A DNA stretch of 41,075 nt from Bacteroides cellulosilyticus DSM 14838. Lineage in GTDB: Bacteria > Bacteroidota > Bacteroidia > Bacteroidales > Bacteroidaceae. The notes under the pieces were generated by a model, which was given only the letters and a program-made list of their open reading frames with translations, had not been told where the DNA came from and did not search any database. The stretch's first letter is position 1, and each line of letters begins with the position of its first letter. The stretch covers positions 371,415 through 412,489 of the forward strand of contig NZ_EQ973491.1 of NCBI RefSeq assembly GCF_000158035.1, written 5' to 3'. Shown here piece by piece: positions 1-7,795 of the stretch. The position numbers were made by a program, and so were the translations under genes.

Positions 1-275
1 TGGCGCGGACTGGCACGGGCTACTTCAAATCCGAAACGCGCCATGTCATAGCGCGCGGCACCCAGTGCCATGAACTCGATACCGCAACAGCTTGTTGCAA
101 ACGTAAGCGGCCACAGCGAATTGCTGCGTCCCCAGTTGATGAAATCGTCCAGTACGCCGAGGGCGACATTGGCACCTCCGGCATTAAGTTCGCGAACGAG
201 TTTCTCCAACGTTTCATTATCCGTAAATTCTTCATACGGGATAGACTTTATTTTAGGCTTTTTTATTCTTTCCAT
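1..275 (-). CDS. nuoB: NADH-quinone oxidoreductase subunit B (partial, 3' end beyond window)
   Basis: This is the N-terminal 91 residues of the complex I peripheral-arm subunit that carries iron-sulfur cluster N2 and passes electrons to quinone. The start ATG at 275-273 opens [17 protein letters not shown], followed by a stretch ending in [20 protein letters not shown]. The adjacent Cys63-Cys64 pair is the family's first two cluster ligands, and the other two lie outside the window. The start overlaps the last 13 bp of nuoA in another frame, which implies translational coupling in a nuo operon running toward lower coordinates. Identity is secure from the Cys-Cys block and the nuoA neighbour. 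Confidence 0.95.
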   Translation of the reverse strand, partial: MERIKKPKIKSIPYEEFTDNETLEKLVRELNAGGANVALGVLDDFINWGRSNSLWPLTFATSCCGIEFMALGAARYDMARFGFEVARASPR

Positions 276-616
276 TCCAATGCTCCTTTCCGCCATGCGT
301 AGGCAAGTCCTAATACCAGGATAAGTAAGAAAAATAAGATACTAAGCAATCCCGCTATTCCCAGGTCGCGGGCAATGACTGCCCATGGAAACAGAAATAC
401 CGTCTCCACGTCGAACATCAGAAACAGGATGGCAAACAGATAGTAACCCACCCGGAACTGCATCCATGATTTACCACGGGTAGGAATACCGCACTCGTAC
501 GCTTCCATCTTCTGTGGATTGTACGAACGGGGTGATATCGCCTTAGACAACGCGATAACAATACCCACGAAAGCAATTGCCGTCAGCAAGACGACTACTA
601 ACAAAGTAAAGTTCAT
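263..616 (-). CDS. nuoA: NADH-quinone oxidoreductase subunit A
   Basis: A 117-residue membrane subunit of respiratory complex I, at the junction of the peripheral and membrane arms. It has three hydrophobic segments at about residues 4-24, 58-80 and 86-108. Between the first two lies the family loop [20 protein letters not shown], which contains the conserved Glu-Cys-Gly. The segment [15 protein letters not shown] is the classic NuoA signature. Length matches the family. It is the first gene of the nuo operon, preceded by a 115 bp leader with two hairpins. Like Bacteroides complex I generally, it probably belongs to a NuoEFG-poor enzyme, but those genes are not visible here. Confidence 0.96.
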   Translation of the reverse strand: MNFTLLVVVLLTAIAFVGIVIALSKAISPRSYNPQKMEAYECGIPTRGKSWMQFRVGYYLFAILFLMFDVETVFLFPWAVIARDLGIAGLLSILFFLLILVLGLAYAWRKGALEWKE

Positions 617-656
617 AAATCTAATTAACTTTTAGATGTATATAATAGGATAGTTG

Positions 657-719
657 GTCGAAGGTAGCAATACCTCTGAATTGCCTTCGACGGACCTTGG
701 CAAGCCTGTAGAACTTGCC
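657..719 (-). promoter_or_regulatory. Two stem-loops in the nuoA leader
   Basis: Two adjacent inverted repeats lie between the small secreted gene and nuoA. The first pairs GTCGAAG (657-663) with CTTCGAC (685-691) and continues with GCAAT/ATTGC after a 3-nt bulge. The second pairs GGCAAG (699-704) with CTTGCC (714-719). Neither is followed by a T run on either strand, so they do not look like intrinsic terminators. They would fold in the nuoA 5' leader if transcription starts upstream of 719. No TAnnTTTG promoter is evident between them and the nuoA start. Function is unknown. Confidence 0.4.
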
Positions 720-731
720 TGACTTAGTTTA

Positions 732-1109
732 TCAAATAATTATCTTTCTCAGCCCGAATACATAATAGGAGAGCGGGTCGGGCACAGGGTAGAAAGCGGG
801 ATGCAACAACGGATTGCTAGTCGGCGAATCGGCCAGCCAGTACATCCGGAAGTAATTCAGTAAAATGAAAAAACTCTTGTTGCCGGGCACCTGTGTACTG
901 TCCACATTGTCCATATATAAGGGCATGGACGAGAAATGATTATATATATTACGAATGTTTTGCTGATGTGAGGTAGGAGCCTGAGAAAGGAAACAGCGCT
1001 CGCTATCGTTACTTATCAAAGTGCACGATATACCTGCCGCCTGAGCTGCACCGTCGTACAATAATACGCCGAGTAGGATAATCATAAAGTATTTTATGCA
1101 CTGTTTCAT
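732..1109 (-). CDS. Small secreted protein of unknown function
   Basis: A 125-residue protein that I do not assign to a family. The N-terminus is a clear Sec signal peptide: MKQC, a hydrophobic core to about residue 18, then AAQAAG as a probable signal peptidase I site near residues 22-25. The mature part holds two cysteines (SCTL and ERCF) that could form a disulfide and many aromatic residues (YFRMYWLAD, HPAFYPVP). It ends in the hydrophobic, basic stretch YYVFGLRKIII. No lipobox or membrane anchor is seen. It sits alone between trkH and nuoA with its own TAnnTTTG promoter, so it is probably a monocistronic gene. A periplasmic or secreted location is inferred from the signal peptide only. 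Confidence 0.7.
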   Translation of the reverse strand: MKQCIKYFMIILLGVLLYDGAAQAAGISCTLISNDSERCFLSQAPTSHQQNIRNIYNHFSSMPLYMDNVDSTQVPGNKSFFILLNYFRMYWLADSPTSNPLLHPAFYPVPDPLSYYVFGLRKIII

Positions 1110-1132
1110 TCAACTACTTTTTCATTCGGCTG

Positions 1133-1140
1133 CAAATGTA
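1133..1140 (-). promoter_or_regulatory. Bacteroides -7 element for the small secreted gene
   Basis: The minus strand reads TACATTTG, a perfect TAnnTTTG match, 23 bp upstream of the ATG at 1109. I see no TTTG -33 element at the right distance. Confidence 0.5.
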
Positions 1141-1211
1141 TAACAAATATTGGCTATTTTGTTATATAGAGATGGCAAATAAGTTTCTTTTTAGCACTTT
1201 TTTGCCTTATA

Positions 1212-2663
1212 TCAACTTCTCCTCCAGAATTCCGGAGTGAAAAGTAATAATACGGTAAATAATTCCAGGCGTCCCAGCAACATAAGGAAAGCCATTAACC
1301 ACTTCGCCACATCGGGTAGTGCATTCCATGAGAAGGCAGGACCGGTTTCTCCTAGCCCGGGACCCATGTTGCCGATACTGGATACGACACACCCCACGGA
1401 TTCTACAAAACCAATACCCATTCCCATCATAATCAATACGCTAATGATAATGATTACTGCATATATAAAGCAGAAAGCCAGTACTGTAGATTGTATGGAG
1501 GGGGAAATCACCTGCTTGTTGATACGTACCGGAAGTATTGCGTTAGGGTGGAGGATATGTTTAAATTCATTGCGGGCCACTTTGCCGAGGATTACCATAC
1601 GGATACATTTAAGACCACCCGTTGTGCTTCCTGCACAGGCACCCATCAGCATGACGATGGTCAGCAAACCCCACGTCACGGCGGGCCACAACATATAGTC
1701 GTCCGTGGCGAATCCGGTGGAAGTGTGCAGTGAAATCACCTGAAACAGTGACTTGCGGAATGCATCTTCCATGCCTATGGGGTTGGAATAATAAAGTATC
1801 ACTGCGATCAGGCCGGTAAATAATACTACCGACCAGAAATACCACTTTAACTCAGCATCGTGGATAACTTTCTTGAACTTTCGGTTGACAAAGAACAGCA
1901 GTAACGTGAAGTTGATACCGGATATGAACATGAAGATGGATATTACATATTCAATATAGGGTGATTGGTAGTAAGCTACACTGGCTTGCTTGGTGGAGAA
2001 TCCACCTGTGCCTGTAGTAGCAAAGGCATGGCAGACACTGTCGAACCAGTCCATTCCCCCCAGCATCAGCAGGGCGACAAGGATACAGGTGATACCAGCA
2101 TAAATGCTCCAGATCCATTTGGCTGTGATACCGATGCGCGGATGCACTTTGTCATGTGTAGGTCCGCTGGCTTCGGCAGCAAACACTTGTAAACCGCTGA
2201 CACCGAATATCGGAAGAATGGCGATGGTGAACATGATAATACCCAAGCCGCCTATCCATTGTGTCATGCTGCGCCAAAAAAGCAGACCGTGGGGGAGTGC
2301 TTCGATGTCATCCAATATTGTAGCGCCTGTGCTGCTGAAGCCGGACATCGTTTCAAAGAAGGCGTTGGTAATGCTGGGTATATATCCACTGATGTAGAAC
2401 GGTAGCATACCGAAAAGCGAGAAGGCTACCCAGGCAAAGCTGACGAGTACATATCCGTCCCTTCGTGTCAGTTGGCGGTCACCGCCTTTGCCCATGGCTG
2501 CCAGGAGTAGTCCGGCACCTGCCGTAATACCTGCTGATACCCAGAAATCTACCAACGCTTCATCCTGGTAATAGAATGAAACGCCCGAGCAAAGCAATAG
2601 CATCACCGTCTCCAGCAATAGGAGGATACCGATAATCCGTATAACTGTCTTGAAATTAATCAT
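1212..2663 (-). CDS. trkH: Trk/Ktr potassium uptake permease TrkH
   Basis: A 483-residue inner-membrane channel-like subunit that moves K+ into the cell under control of TrkA. Repeated membrane-P-loop-membrane units are visible, with filter-like segments FSSTGAT (first), TTGTGGFST (second), HTSTGFATDD (third) and SSIGNMGPG (fourth). These are the four pore loops expected of the TrkH/TrkG/KtrB family. The N-terminus MINFKTVIRIIGILLLLETVMLLL is the usual short cytoplasmic start, and the C-terminus LLLFTPEFWRRS matches TrkH ends. Length equals that of enteric TrkH (about 483). It follows trkA by 39 bp on the same strand, so the two form one K+ uptake unit. Confidence 0.96.
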   Translation of the reverse strand: MINFKTVIRIIGILLLLETVMLLLCSGVSFYYQDEALVDFWVSAGITAGAGLLLAAMGKGGDRQLTRRDGYVLVSFAWVAFSLFGMLPFYISGYIPSITNAFFETMSGFSSTGATILDDIEALPHGLLFWRSMTQWIGGLGIIMFTIAILPIFGVSGLQVFAAEASGPTHDKVHPRIGITAKWIWSIYAGITCILVALLMLGGMDWFDSVCHAFATTGTGGFSTKQASVAYYQSPYIEYVISIFMFISGINFTLLLFFVNRKFKKVIHDAELKWYFWSVVLFTGLIAVILYYSNPIGMEDAFRKSLFQVISLHTSTGFATDDYMLWPAVTWGLLTIVMLMGACAGSTTGGLKCIRMVILGKVARNEFKHILHPNAILPVRINKQVISPSIQSTVLAFCFIYAVIIIISVLIMMGMGIGFVESVGCVVSSIGNMGPGLGETGPAFSWNALPDVAKWLMAFLMLLGRLELFTVLLLFTPEFWRRS

Positions 2664-2671
2664 ATCATATG

Positions 2672-2703
2672 AATGAAGAATGTTCTTTTTTTAGTTCTTC
2701 ATT
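2672..2703. repeat. Inverted repeat between trkA and trkH
   Basis: AATGAAGAA (2672-2680) and TTCTTCATT (2695-2703) form a perfect 9 bp inverted repeat with a 14 bp T-rich loop. It spans the trkA stop codon and the short spacer before trkH. As RNA it would be a modest hairpin that might tune the ratio of the two proteins. It is AT-rich and could be coincidental. Confidence 0.3.
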
Positions 2704-4043
2704 TAATTAAAGTACTTCTCAATCTTCTTAATCATCATGCTTAGGCAGAATACAACTACGTGATCGCCCGGCAGAATTTGTGTATTACCTGTCACTACGA
2801 CTCCTTCGCCCTGTCGGATCAATCCGCCGATAGTGGTTCCCTTCGGCAGCCCGAGGTCCTTAACCTGGTGTTTGGTAATTTTAGAGTCGGCTTTCACGGT
2901 GAACTCTGCAACGTCGGCATTGGCAAAGGTCAGGCATTTTACGTTACTGACGTCAGCATCCAGCATCATCTGATAGATGTGGCTGGCGGTAATCATCTTC
3001 TTATTGATTACCGTACCGATGTCGAGGCTCTCTGCCATACCTATATAATCTATATTTTCTACTTCCGCCACTGTCTTGCTGACGCCCATACGTTTGGCGG
3101 CAAGGCAGGAAAGAATGTTTGTTTCCGAGTTTTCCGTCAAGGCTACGAAGGCTTCTGTGTTCTTCAGACCTTCTTCGATAAGCAGATCCATATCGCGTCC
3201 GTCCCCGTTGATAATCATAACCTTATCGTCAAGAAGTTCTGTCAGGCGGTTGCAACGGCTCAAGTCATTGTCTATGATCTTCACCTGCATATAGTCGGGT
3301 ACATATTGGGCGGTTCGCACGGCAATACGGCTTCCACCCATGATCATTACGTTGCGTACGTCGGCATAATCTTCCTTTCCGGCTATCTTACGTATATAAG
3401 GTACATACTTGCGGGTAGTGGTGAAGTAAACGATGTCATGCAGTTTGATTACATCGTCACCGCGCGGAATCAGTGTTTCGTTGCAGCGTTTGATGGCTAC
3501 TACGTGATAGGGCTTGTCTGTTTCGGCAAGCTGGTGCAGAGGAATATCCAGTATTTCCGCTTTTTCACGCATCTTGGTACCGATAAGTATCAGCGATCCG
3601 CCACAGAATTCCCACCATTGGCGCACCCAACTCATACGTATGGAAGATACGATTTCTTTAGCGGCAAGCATTTCAGGGTAAATCAATGAGTCAACACCCA
3701 GTTTCTTGAAAAATTCCTTGTTCTTAGGCAGGAGATACTCGTAATTGTCAATACGGGCAACGGTCTTTTTTGCACCGAGGTTGGTGGCCAGCATACATGC
3801 GGTCATGTTACGGCTCTCATCGGGAGTGACGGCTATAAACAGGTCAGCATCTCTAGCCCCCACTTCTTTCAATCCCTGAATGGAGGTAGGCGATGCCGTG
3901 ACCGTCATTAAATCGAAGTTGGAACTAAGCGTGCTCAACCTCTCTTCATTGTCGTCCATCAATATGATGTCCTGCTTCTCGCGAGACAACAATTTTGCCA
4001 AGTGTGTGCCTACTGCGCCGGCACCGGCAATAATAATTTTCAT
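2703..4043 (-). CDS. trkA: Trk system potassium uptake regulator TrkA
   Basis: A 446-residue cytoplasmic gating subunit for TrkH with duplicated RCK architecture. The first Rossmann NAD-binding domain begins [20 protein letters not shown] (GxGxxG, then Asp of LMDD at about residues 30-31). The second begins at about residue 232 with VMIMGGSRIAVRTAQYV. TrkA-C-like segments follow each, at about 150-215 and 370-446, the latter ending with GDHVVVFCLSMMIKKIEKYF. Length is close to the E. coli protein (458). The start ATG overlaps the stop of the BRO-family gene by 4 bp (ATGA), and trkH lies 39 bp downstream. An operon dxs-BRO-trkA-trkH is therefore likely. Confidence 0.96.
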   Translation of the reverse strand: MKIIIAGAGAVGTHLAKLLSREKQDIILMDDNEERLSTLSSNFDLMTVTASPTSIQGLKEVGARDADLFIAVTPDESRNMTACMLATNLGAKKTVARIDNYEYLLPKNKEFFKKLGVDSLIYPEMLAAKEIVSSIRMSWVRQWWEFCGGSLILIGTKMREKAEILDIPLHQLAETDKPYHVVAIKRCNETLIPRGDDVIKLHDIVYFTTTRKYVPYIRKIAGKEDYADVRNVMIMGGSRIAVRTAQYVPDYMQVKIIDNDLSRCNRLTELLDDKVMIINGDGRDMDLLIEEGLKNTEAFVALTENSETNILSCLAAKRMGVSKTVAEVENIDYIGMAESLDIGTVINKKMITASHIYQMMLDADVSNVKCLTFANADVAEFTVKADSKITKHQVKDLGLPKGTTIGGLIRQGEGVVVTGNTQILPGDHVVVFCLSMMIKKIEKYFN

Positions 4044-4891
4044 TGCTCTTTATTACTCTTATCCTTGTTTTGTTCTAATCTCAGAACCTCTTTTGCATTC
4101 AGCGGAGAAATAACAGCTTGTCCGGTCTCTTCTTCCAATCTTATTCTGGCATCGCGAGCGATACTTCCTCCGCGGCGGGCAACATCAACATGTTCGTTGA
4201 AGCTTTCCGGATTATTGGTTTCTGAAATCTCTTTAGTAGAGAGTTCAGCCAGCATATTCAACACTAATTCTTTATTAGTCATATTATCTCGGAGGTTCTC
4301 TTTTTTCAAGCCTTTGAAACGTTTGTACTCTTTGGTGGTCTTATCCGCCCAAGTTTGGTAGATAATGTCTGTTAAGGTAGCAAATTGGGCGCCTTCCTCC
4401 AGGCCGCAACGTTTCCACTCGTCGGTTAGTTCTTTGCGTATCTCAATACTTTTCAGGCGTTGATTTATCCAGTTGTCCGAATATCCCAATGCTTTGTATT
4501 CCATCATGGAACGTTGAATCGTGAGTTCCGGGTCCTGCATTTCATCCAGCCGCTCTTTGGCAGTTTGGGCCATCCAGAGCTTGAAGGGTTCAGCTTTGGG
4601 GGAAGGAATGGATTGAATGAGGCGAAACATTTGCTCAGTAGTGGCAACGTCTGTGAAACGCATCTTACCGTCTGCTGACAGCATTTTTAACTGGTGACAG
4701 TTTGTCACCGTTTCATTTCCTTCCTCTTTTAATCGTTGTTTAAGCTTATTCCAATATTTCCTACCGTCAACACTTTCGGTAAGAATGCTTACTACATCTA
4801 CTATTGAGAAATACCATTCCTCCGTCTCGTCATCCCAAGCCGTACGTACTTTTTTCTCCTCAAATATCTTTATTGCTTCTTTCTTTGTCAT
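4040..4891 (-). CDS. BRO-family (Bro-N domain) phage-antirepressor-like protein
   Basis: A 283-residue cytoplasmic protein. Residues about 15-115 resemble the Bro-N domain found in phage antirepressors and baculovirus BRO proteins: [20 protein letters not shown], then a [13 protein letters not shown] block, then [20 protein letters not shown]. The C-terminal half ([20 protein letters not shown], then [19 protein letters not shown]) is charged and helical. It resembles the C-terminal part of stand-alone chromosomal BRO/DinD-like proteins. The family is thought to bind DNA; its cellular role is unknown. Its start overlaps dxs by 32 bp and its stop overlaps trkA by 4 bp, so it is embedded in a housekeeping operon with no phage genes nearby. 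Confidence 0.85.
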   Translation of the reverse strand: MTKKEAIKIFEEKKVRTAWDDETEEWYFSIVDVVSILTESVDGRKYWNKLKQRLKEEGNETVTNCHQLKMLSADGKMRFTDVATTEQMFRLIQSIPSPKAEPFKLWMAQTAKERLDEMQDPELTIQRSMMEYKALGYSDNWINQRLKSIEIRKELTDEWKRCGLEEGAQFATLTDIIYQTWADKTTKEYKRFKGLKKENLRDNMTNKELVLNMLAELSTKEISETNNPESFNEHVDVARRGGSIARDARIRLEEETGQAVISPLNAKEVLRLEQNKDKSNKEQ

Positions 4892-6794
4892 GACAATTTA
4901 TGTTTATGGCCTCTAAGATTCCTTCCTCATCCATGCCACACAGATGATACAATTCCTGTATCGTGCCATGTTCTACAAACTTGTCCGGTACTCCTATGCG
5001 GTGTACGTGTGGTGTATATTCGTTGTCCGACATAAATTCCAGGATGGCAGTCCCCATGCCGCCTTTCCGTATGCCGTCTTCAATGGTGATGATGCGGGAA
5101 AATGAGCGTCCTATTTCGTGGAGCATCTCCTCGTCCAGTGGCTTGAGGAAACGCAGGTCGTAATGTGCTATTGAGATGTCTTTTTCTTTTTCCGCCCGTT
5201 CGATGGCCTTTGCGGCAATGTTCCCTATCGGGCCGAGGGTAACGACTGCCATATCTTTACCGTCCTTCAGCTTGCGTCCTTTGCCAACCGGGATTTCTTC
5301 CAACGAGCATTTCCAATCCTTGAGCACACCGCGCCCACGGGGGTAGCGGATAACGAACGGACCTTTGTCCGGCAGCTGTGCCGTGTACATGAGGTGGCGC
5401 AGTTCGTGCTCGTTCATGGGTGAGGAAATTGTCAGGTTGGGGATAGGGCGGAAGTAGGCTAGGTCGAACACGCCGTGGTGGGTCGGTCCGTCTTCTCCTA
5501 CCAGCCCGGCACGATCCAGGCAGAGCACAACGGGGAGTTTGAGTATGGCGATATCATGAATGACATTGTCGTAAGCACGTTGCATGAATGACGAATAGAT
5601 GTTGCAGAAAGGTTGCATCCCTTCTTTGGCCATACCACCTGAGAAAGTGGCTGCATGTCCTTCGGCAATGCCTACGTCAAAAGCACGGTCGGGCATTGCC
5701 TGCATCAGCATATTCATGGAACACCCTGTAGGCATGGCGGGAGTGACGCCGACGATGCGTGGATTCTTTTCGGCAAGTTCCACCAAGGTTTCGCCGAAAA
5801 CGTCCTGATACAGCGGTGGCAGGTTGTGTGTATCCGCTGTAAAGCGTTCACCTGTTTCGGGATCGAACTTTCCCGGTGCATGCCAAATGCCCGGAGCCTT
5901 CTCGGCAGGTTCGAAGCCTTTCCCCTTAATGGTGTGCAGGTGCAGGATTTTCGGTCCCTTCATATCTTTGATGTCCCGCAGGATACGTGCGATGTTCTTC
6001 ACATCGTGTCCGTTGATGGGGCCGAAGTAGCGGATATTCATTCCTTCGAAGATATTCTGTTGTTGGGCAGCTATTGATTTCAGGCTGTTTCCAAAGCGGA
6101 TAAGTGCTTTACGGCGATCTTCGTTGAGAATGCCCACTTTGAACAGCATCTTGGATACTTTGAAGCGGAGCTGGTTGTATCGGTTTGAGGTGGTCAGGTT
6201 GAAGAGATATTGCTTCATGCCGCCTACACTGCGGTCTATGGCCATCTCGTTATCGTTCAGAATGATAAGCAGGTTGTTGGAACTTGCTGAGGCATTGTTC
6301 AATCCTTCGAATGCCAGTCCGCCGCTCATGCTGCCATCGCCAATTACGGCAACCACATGGCGGTCTTTTTCTCCTTTTTCTTCTGCCGCTACCGCCATGC
6401 CGAGAGCCGCTGAAATGGAGTTCGAAGCATGTCCGCAAGTGAAAGTGTCATAATCGCTTTCATCGGGAGAAGGGAAAGGGCGGATACCTTTGAATTTCCG
6501 GTTTGTGGAGAATGTTTCCCGACGTCCGGTCAGTATCTTATGGCCATACGCCTGATGGCCTACGTCCCACACGATGCGGTCGTAAGGAGTATTGAACACG
6601 TAATGCAGGGCGACGGTCAGTTCTACCGTCCCCAAACTGGCTGCAAAGTGTCCCGGGTTGCACGAAACTTCTTTAATAATGTCCTGCCGCAATTCTTTGC
6701 AAATTTCCGGAAGCTGATCAACGCTCAGTTTACGCAGATCTTCGGGATCAGAAATAGAATTTAGCAAGTTATATGTTGTTGGTTCTGTCTTCAT
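4860..6794 (-). CDS. dxs: 1-deoxy-D-xylulose-5-phosphate synthase
   Basis: This enzyme condenses pyruvate and glyceraldehyde 3-phosphate, using thiamine diphosphate, in the first step of the MEP isoprenoid pathway (also a precursor route for thiamine and pyridoxal). I use the ATG at 6794 ([14 protein letters not shown]), giving 644 residues. An in-frame start at 6890 would add a non-homologous hydrophobic tail and would place the TAnnTTTG element at 6819-6826 inside the gene. Motifs: [19 protein letters not shown] near the N-terminus, [15 protein letters not shown], the ThDP motif [18 protein letters not shown] (about residue 150), the transketolase-type pyrimidine domain with [17 protein letters not shown], and [18 protein letters not shown]. 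The 3' end overlaps the BRO gene by 32 bp. Confidence 0.97.
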   Translation of the reverse strand: MKTEPTTYNLLNSISDPEDLRKLSVDQLPEICKELRQDIIKEVSCNPGHFAASLGTVELTVALHYVFNTPYDRIVWDVGHQAYGHKILTGRRETFSTNRKFKGIRPFPSPDESDYDTFTCGHASNSISAALGMAVAAEEKGEKDRHVVAVIGDGSMSGGLAFEGLNNASASSNNLLIILNDNEMAIDRSVGGMKQYLFNLTTSNRYNQLRFKVSKMLFKVGILNEDRRKALIRFGNSLKSIAAQQQNIFEGMNIRYFGPINGHDVKNIARILRDIKDMKGPKILHLHTIKGKGFEPAEKAPGIWHAPGKFDPETGERFTADTHNLPPLYQDVFGETLVELAEKNPRIVGVTPAMPTGCSMNMLMQAMPDRAFDVGIAEGHAATFSGGMAKEGMQPFCNIYSSFMQRAYDNVIHDIAILKLPVVLCLDRAGLVGEDGPTHHGVFDLAYFRPIPNLTISSPMNEHELRHLMYTAQLPDKGPFVIRYPRGRGVLKDWKCSLEEIPVGKGRKLKDGKDMAVVTLGPIGNIAAKAIERAEKEKDISIAHYDLRFLKPLDEEMLHEIGRSFSRIITIEDGIRKGGMGTAILEFMSDNEYTPHVHRIGVPDKFVEHGTIQELYHLCGMDEEGILEAININCHDKERSNKDI

Positions 6795-6818
6795 CTCTGT
6801 TCTGAGGATTACAAATTG

Positions 6819-6826
6819 CAAAATTA
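6819..6826 (-). promoter_or_regulatory. Bacteroides -7 element for dxs operon
   Basis: The minus strand reads TAATTTTG, matching TAnnTTTG, 24 bp before the chosen dxs start at 6794. It predicts a leader of under 20 nt and supports the shorter dxs start. No convincing -33 TTTG is seen. Confidence 0.5.
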
Positions 6827-6940
6827 GTAAAAGAAAACGGAAGGTATTCCCTTTTTTTGGGAAAAATATGAATCCTTGCCGCTTTAACATTAGTTCTTCT
6901 CCTTTTTTATCTTAATATTTCAAGAACTCTTCTCCTTTGG

Positions 6941-6972
6941 ATTGTTCCGTCAGAATAGATTCACTACATTTG
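6941..6972 (+). promoter_or_regulatory. Bacteroides promoter for the DUF6078-type gene
   Basis: A -7 box TACATTTG at 6965-6972 matches TAnnTTTG. ATTG at 6941-6944 stands 20 bp upstream as a one-mismatch -33 box. The start ATG is 21 bp downstream at 6994, which argues against the longer reading frame that begins at a TTG at 6937. Confidence 0.55.
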
Positions 6973-6993
6973 TCCCCTCAAAAACAGAATATC

Positions 6994-7464
6994 ATGGAAG
7001 ACTGCTTTAATTATGATTCGGTGCCTTTAAATTACCTCCACTGTCTTAACCCTGATTGTGAGCGAAGTGAAAGTTGCCTGCGCCATCTTGTTACGTTGCA
7101 TGTGCCGCAAAGTGTGAAGAGTATTGTAACGGTGAATCCTGCCAATTATCCTATGGATGCCGGTCAGTGTCCTTACTTCCGAAGCACTGTGAAACTTCGT
7201 TATGCCTGGGGCATCAGTACCCTCTTTGATAACATCCCCTATAAGAAAGCGTTGCTGTTGAAAGGGATGATTCGTACTCTCTTTCCAAAACCCACTTATT
7301 ACCGTATCCTGCACAAGGAACGTGGACTCTCACCGGCAGAACAGGCGGAAATTGCCGGGCTTTTTGCACAAGCGTGCATTACGGAAACTCCTGCATTCGA
7401 TAGTTATACCGAAGAATATGCCTGGGACGGATATCATGTGCCAAAAGCCATAAATTCCCTCTAA
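6994..7464 (+). CDS. DUF6078-type protein of unknown function
   Basis: A 156-residue soluble protein starting MEDCFNYDSVPLNYLHCLNP. I recognise it as the DUF6078 type common in Bacteroides, whose function is not known. It has a cysteine-rich N-terminal part: C4, the cluster LHCLNPDCERSESCLRH, and later AGQCPYF. This spacing could hold a metal but is not a standard zinc finger. The rest is helical and basic (YKKALLLKGMIRTLFPKPTY, then a LSPAEQAEIAGLFAQ helix). There is no signal peptide or membrane segment. It is transcribed divergently from dxs and is followed, after a repeat array, by the S24 regulator gene on the same strand. Confidence 0.75.
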   Translation: MEDCFNYDSVPLNYLHCLNPDCERSESCLRHLVTLHVPQSVKSIVTVNPANYPMDAGQCPYFRSTVKLRYAWGISTLFDNIPYKKALLLKGMIRTLFPKPTYYRILHKERGLSPAEQAEIAGLFAQACITETPAFDSYTEEYAWDGYHVPKAINSL

Positions 7465-7487
7465 GCTGTTGTCTGATAAGAGGATGG

Positions 7488-7632
7488 GTGTGCCACTCGA
7501 TTTAGTCGTACTGAAACACTCGTTCAGTCGTAGTGGGAAGTACCTTCAGTCGTAGTGGGAGGTGCCTTCAGTCGTAGTGGGAAATACTTTCACTCGTAGT
7601 GGGAAAGATATTCTGTTATAGTGCCAGTATTG
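7488..7632. repeat. Degenerate 22 bp tandem array (array A)
   Basis: A 32 bp head (7488-7519) starts GTGT and ends ACAC as an imperfect palindrome. Six contiguous 22 bp units start at 7501, 7523, 7545, 7567, 7589 and 7611. The core of the best units reads TTCAGTCGTAGTGGGAAG, and the first and last units are the most diverged. One unit carries the dyad CACTcgtAGTG. The array lies between the DUF6078-type gene and the S24 promoter. The head and units are homologous to the array at 31789-31911. The units abut with no spacers, so this is not a CRISPR. Confidence 0.85.
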
Positions 7633-7647
7633 TTTCCCTTACTTTTA

Positions 7648-7679
7648 TTTGCCCCTTTAAAACAAATTGATTAGTTTTG
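7648..7679 (+). promoter_or_regulatory. Consensus Bacteroides promoter for the S24 regulator
   Basis: TTTG at 7648-7651, a 20 bp spacer, then TAGTTTTG at 7672-7679: an exact -33/-7 match to the Bacteroides housekeeping promoter. It lies 116 bp before the ATG at 7796, leaving a leader of about 110 nt, and starts just after array A. The 331 bp gap 7465-7795 thus holds array A, this promoter and the leader. Confidence 0.7.
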
Positions 7680-7795
7680 TTGCTGTAATGTATAACTTCG
7701 TTTTCGTATGGAAAACATCATATATTGACTTTTGCATTTAAAAAATGCAGAAGTGTATGTTGAAGGCAACATTAGAACTTATTTACATAAATAAA

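Noticed and set aside
2760..3689. 309-residue plus-strand frame opposite trkA
   Set aside because: It is an antisense shadow of trkA, with low-complexity His/Tyr/Phe-rich translation and no recognisable domain.
6795..6890. Longer dxs with 32 extra residues at the N-terminus
   Set aside because: The added part is unlike dxs and contains the TAnnTTTG promoter at 6819-6826.
7488..7632. CRISPR array
   Set aside because: Repeats abut with no spacers, are degenerate and 22 bp long, and no cas genes are near.
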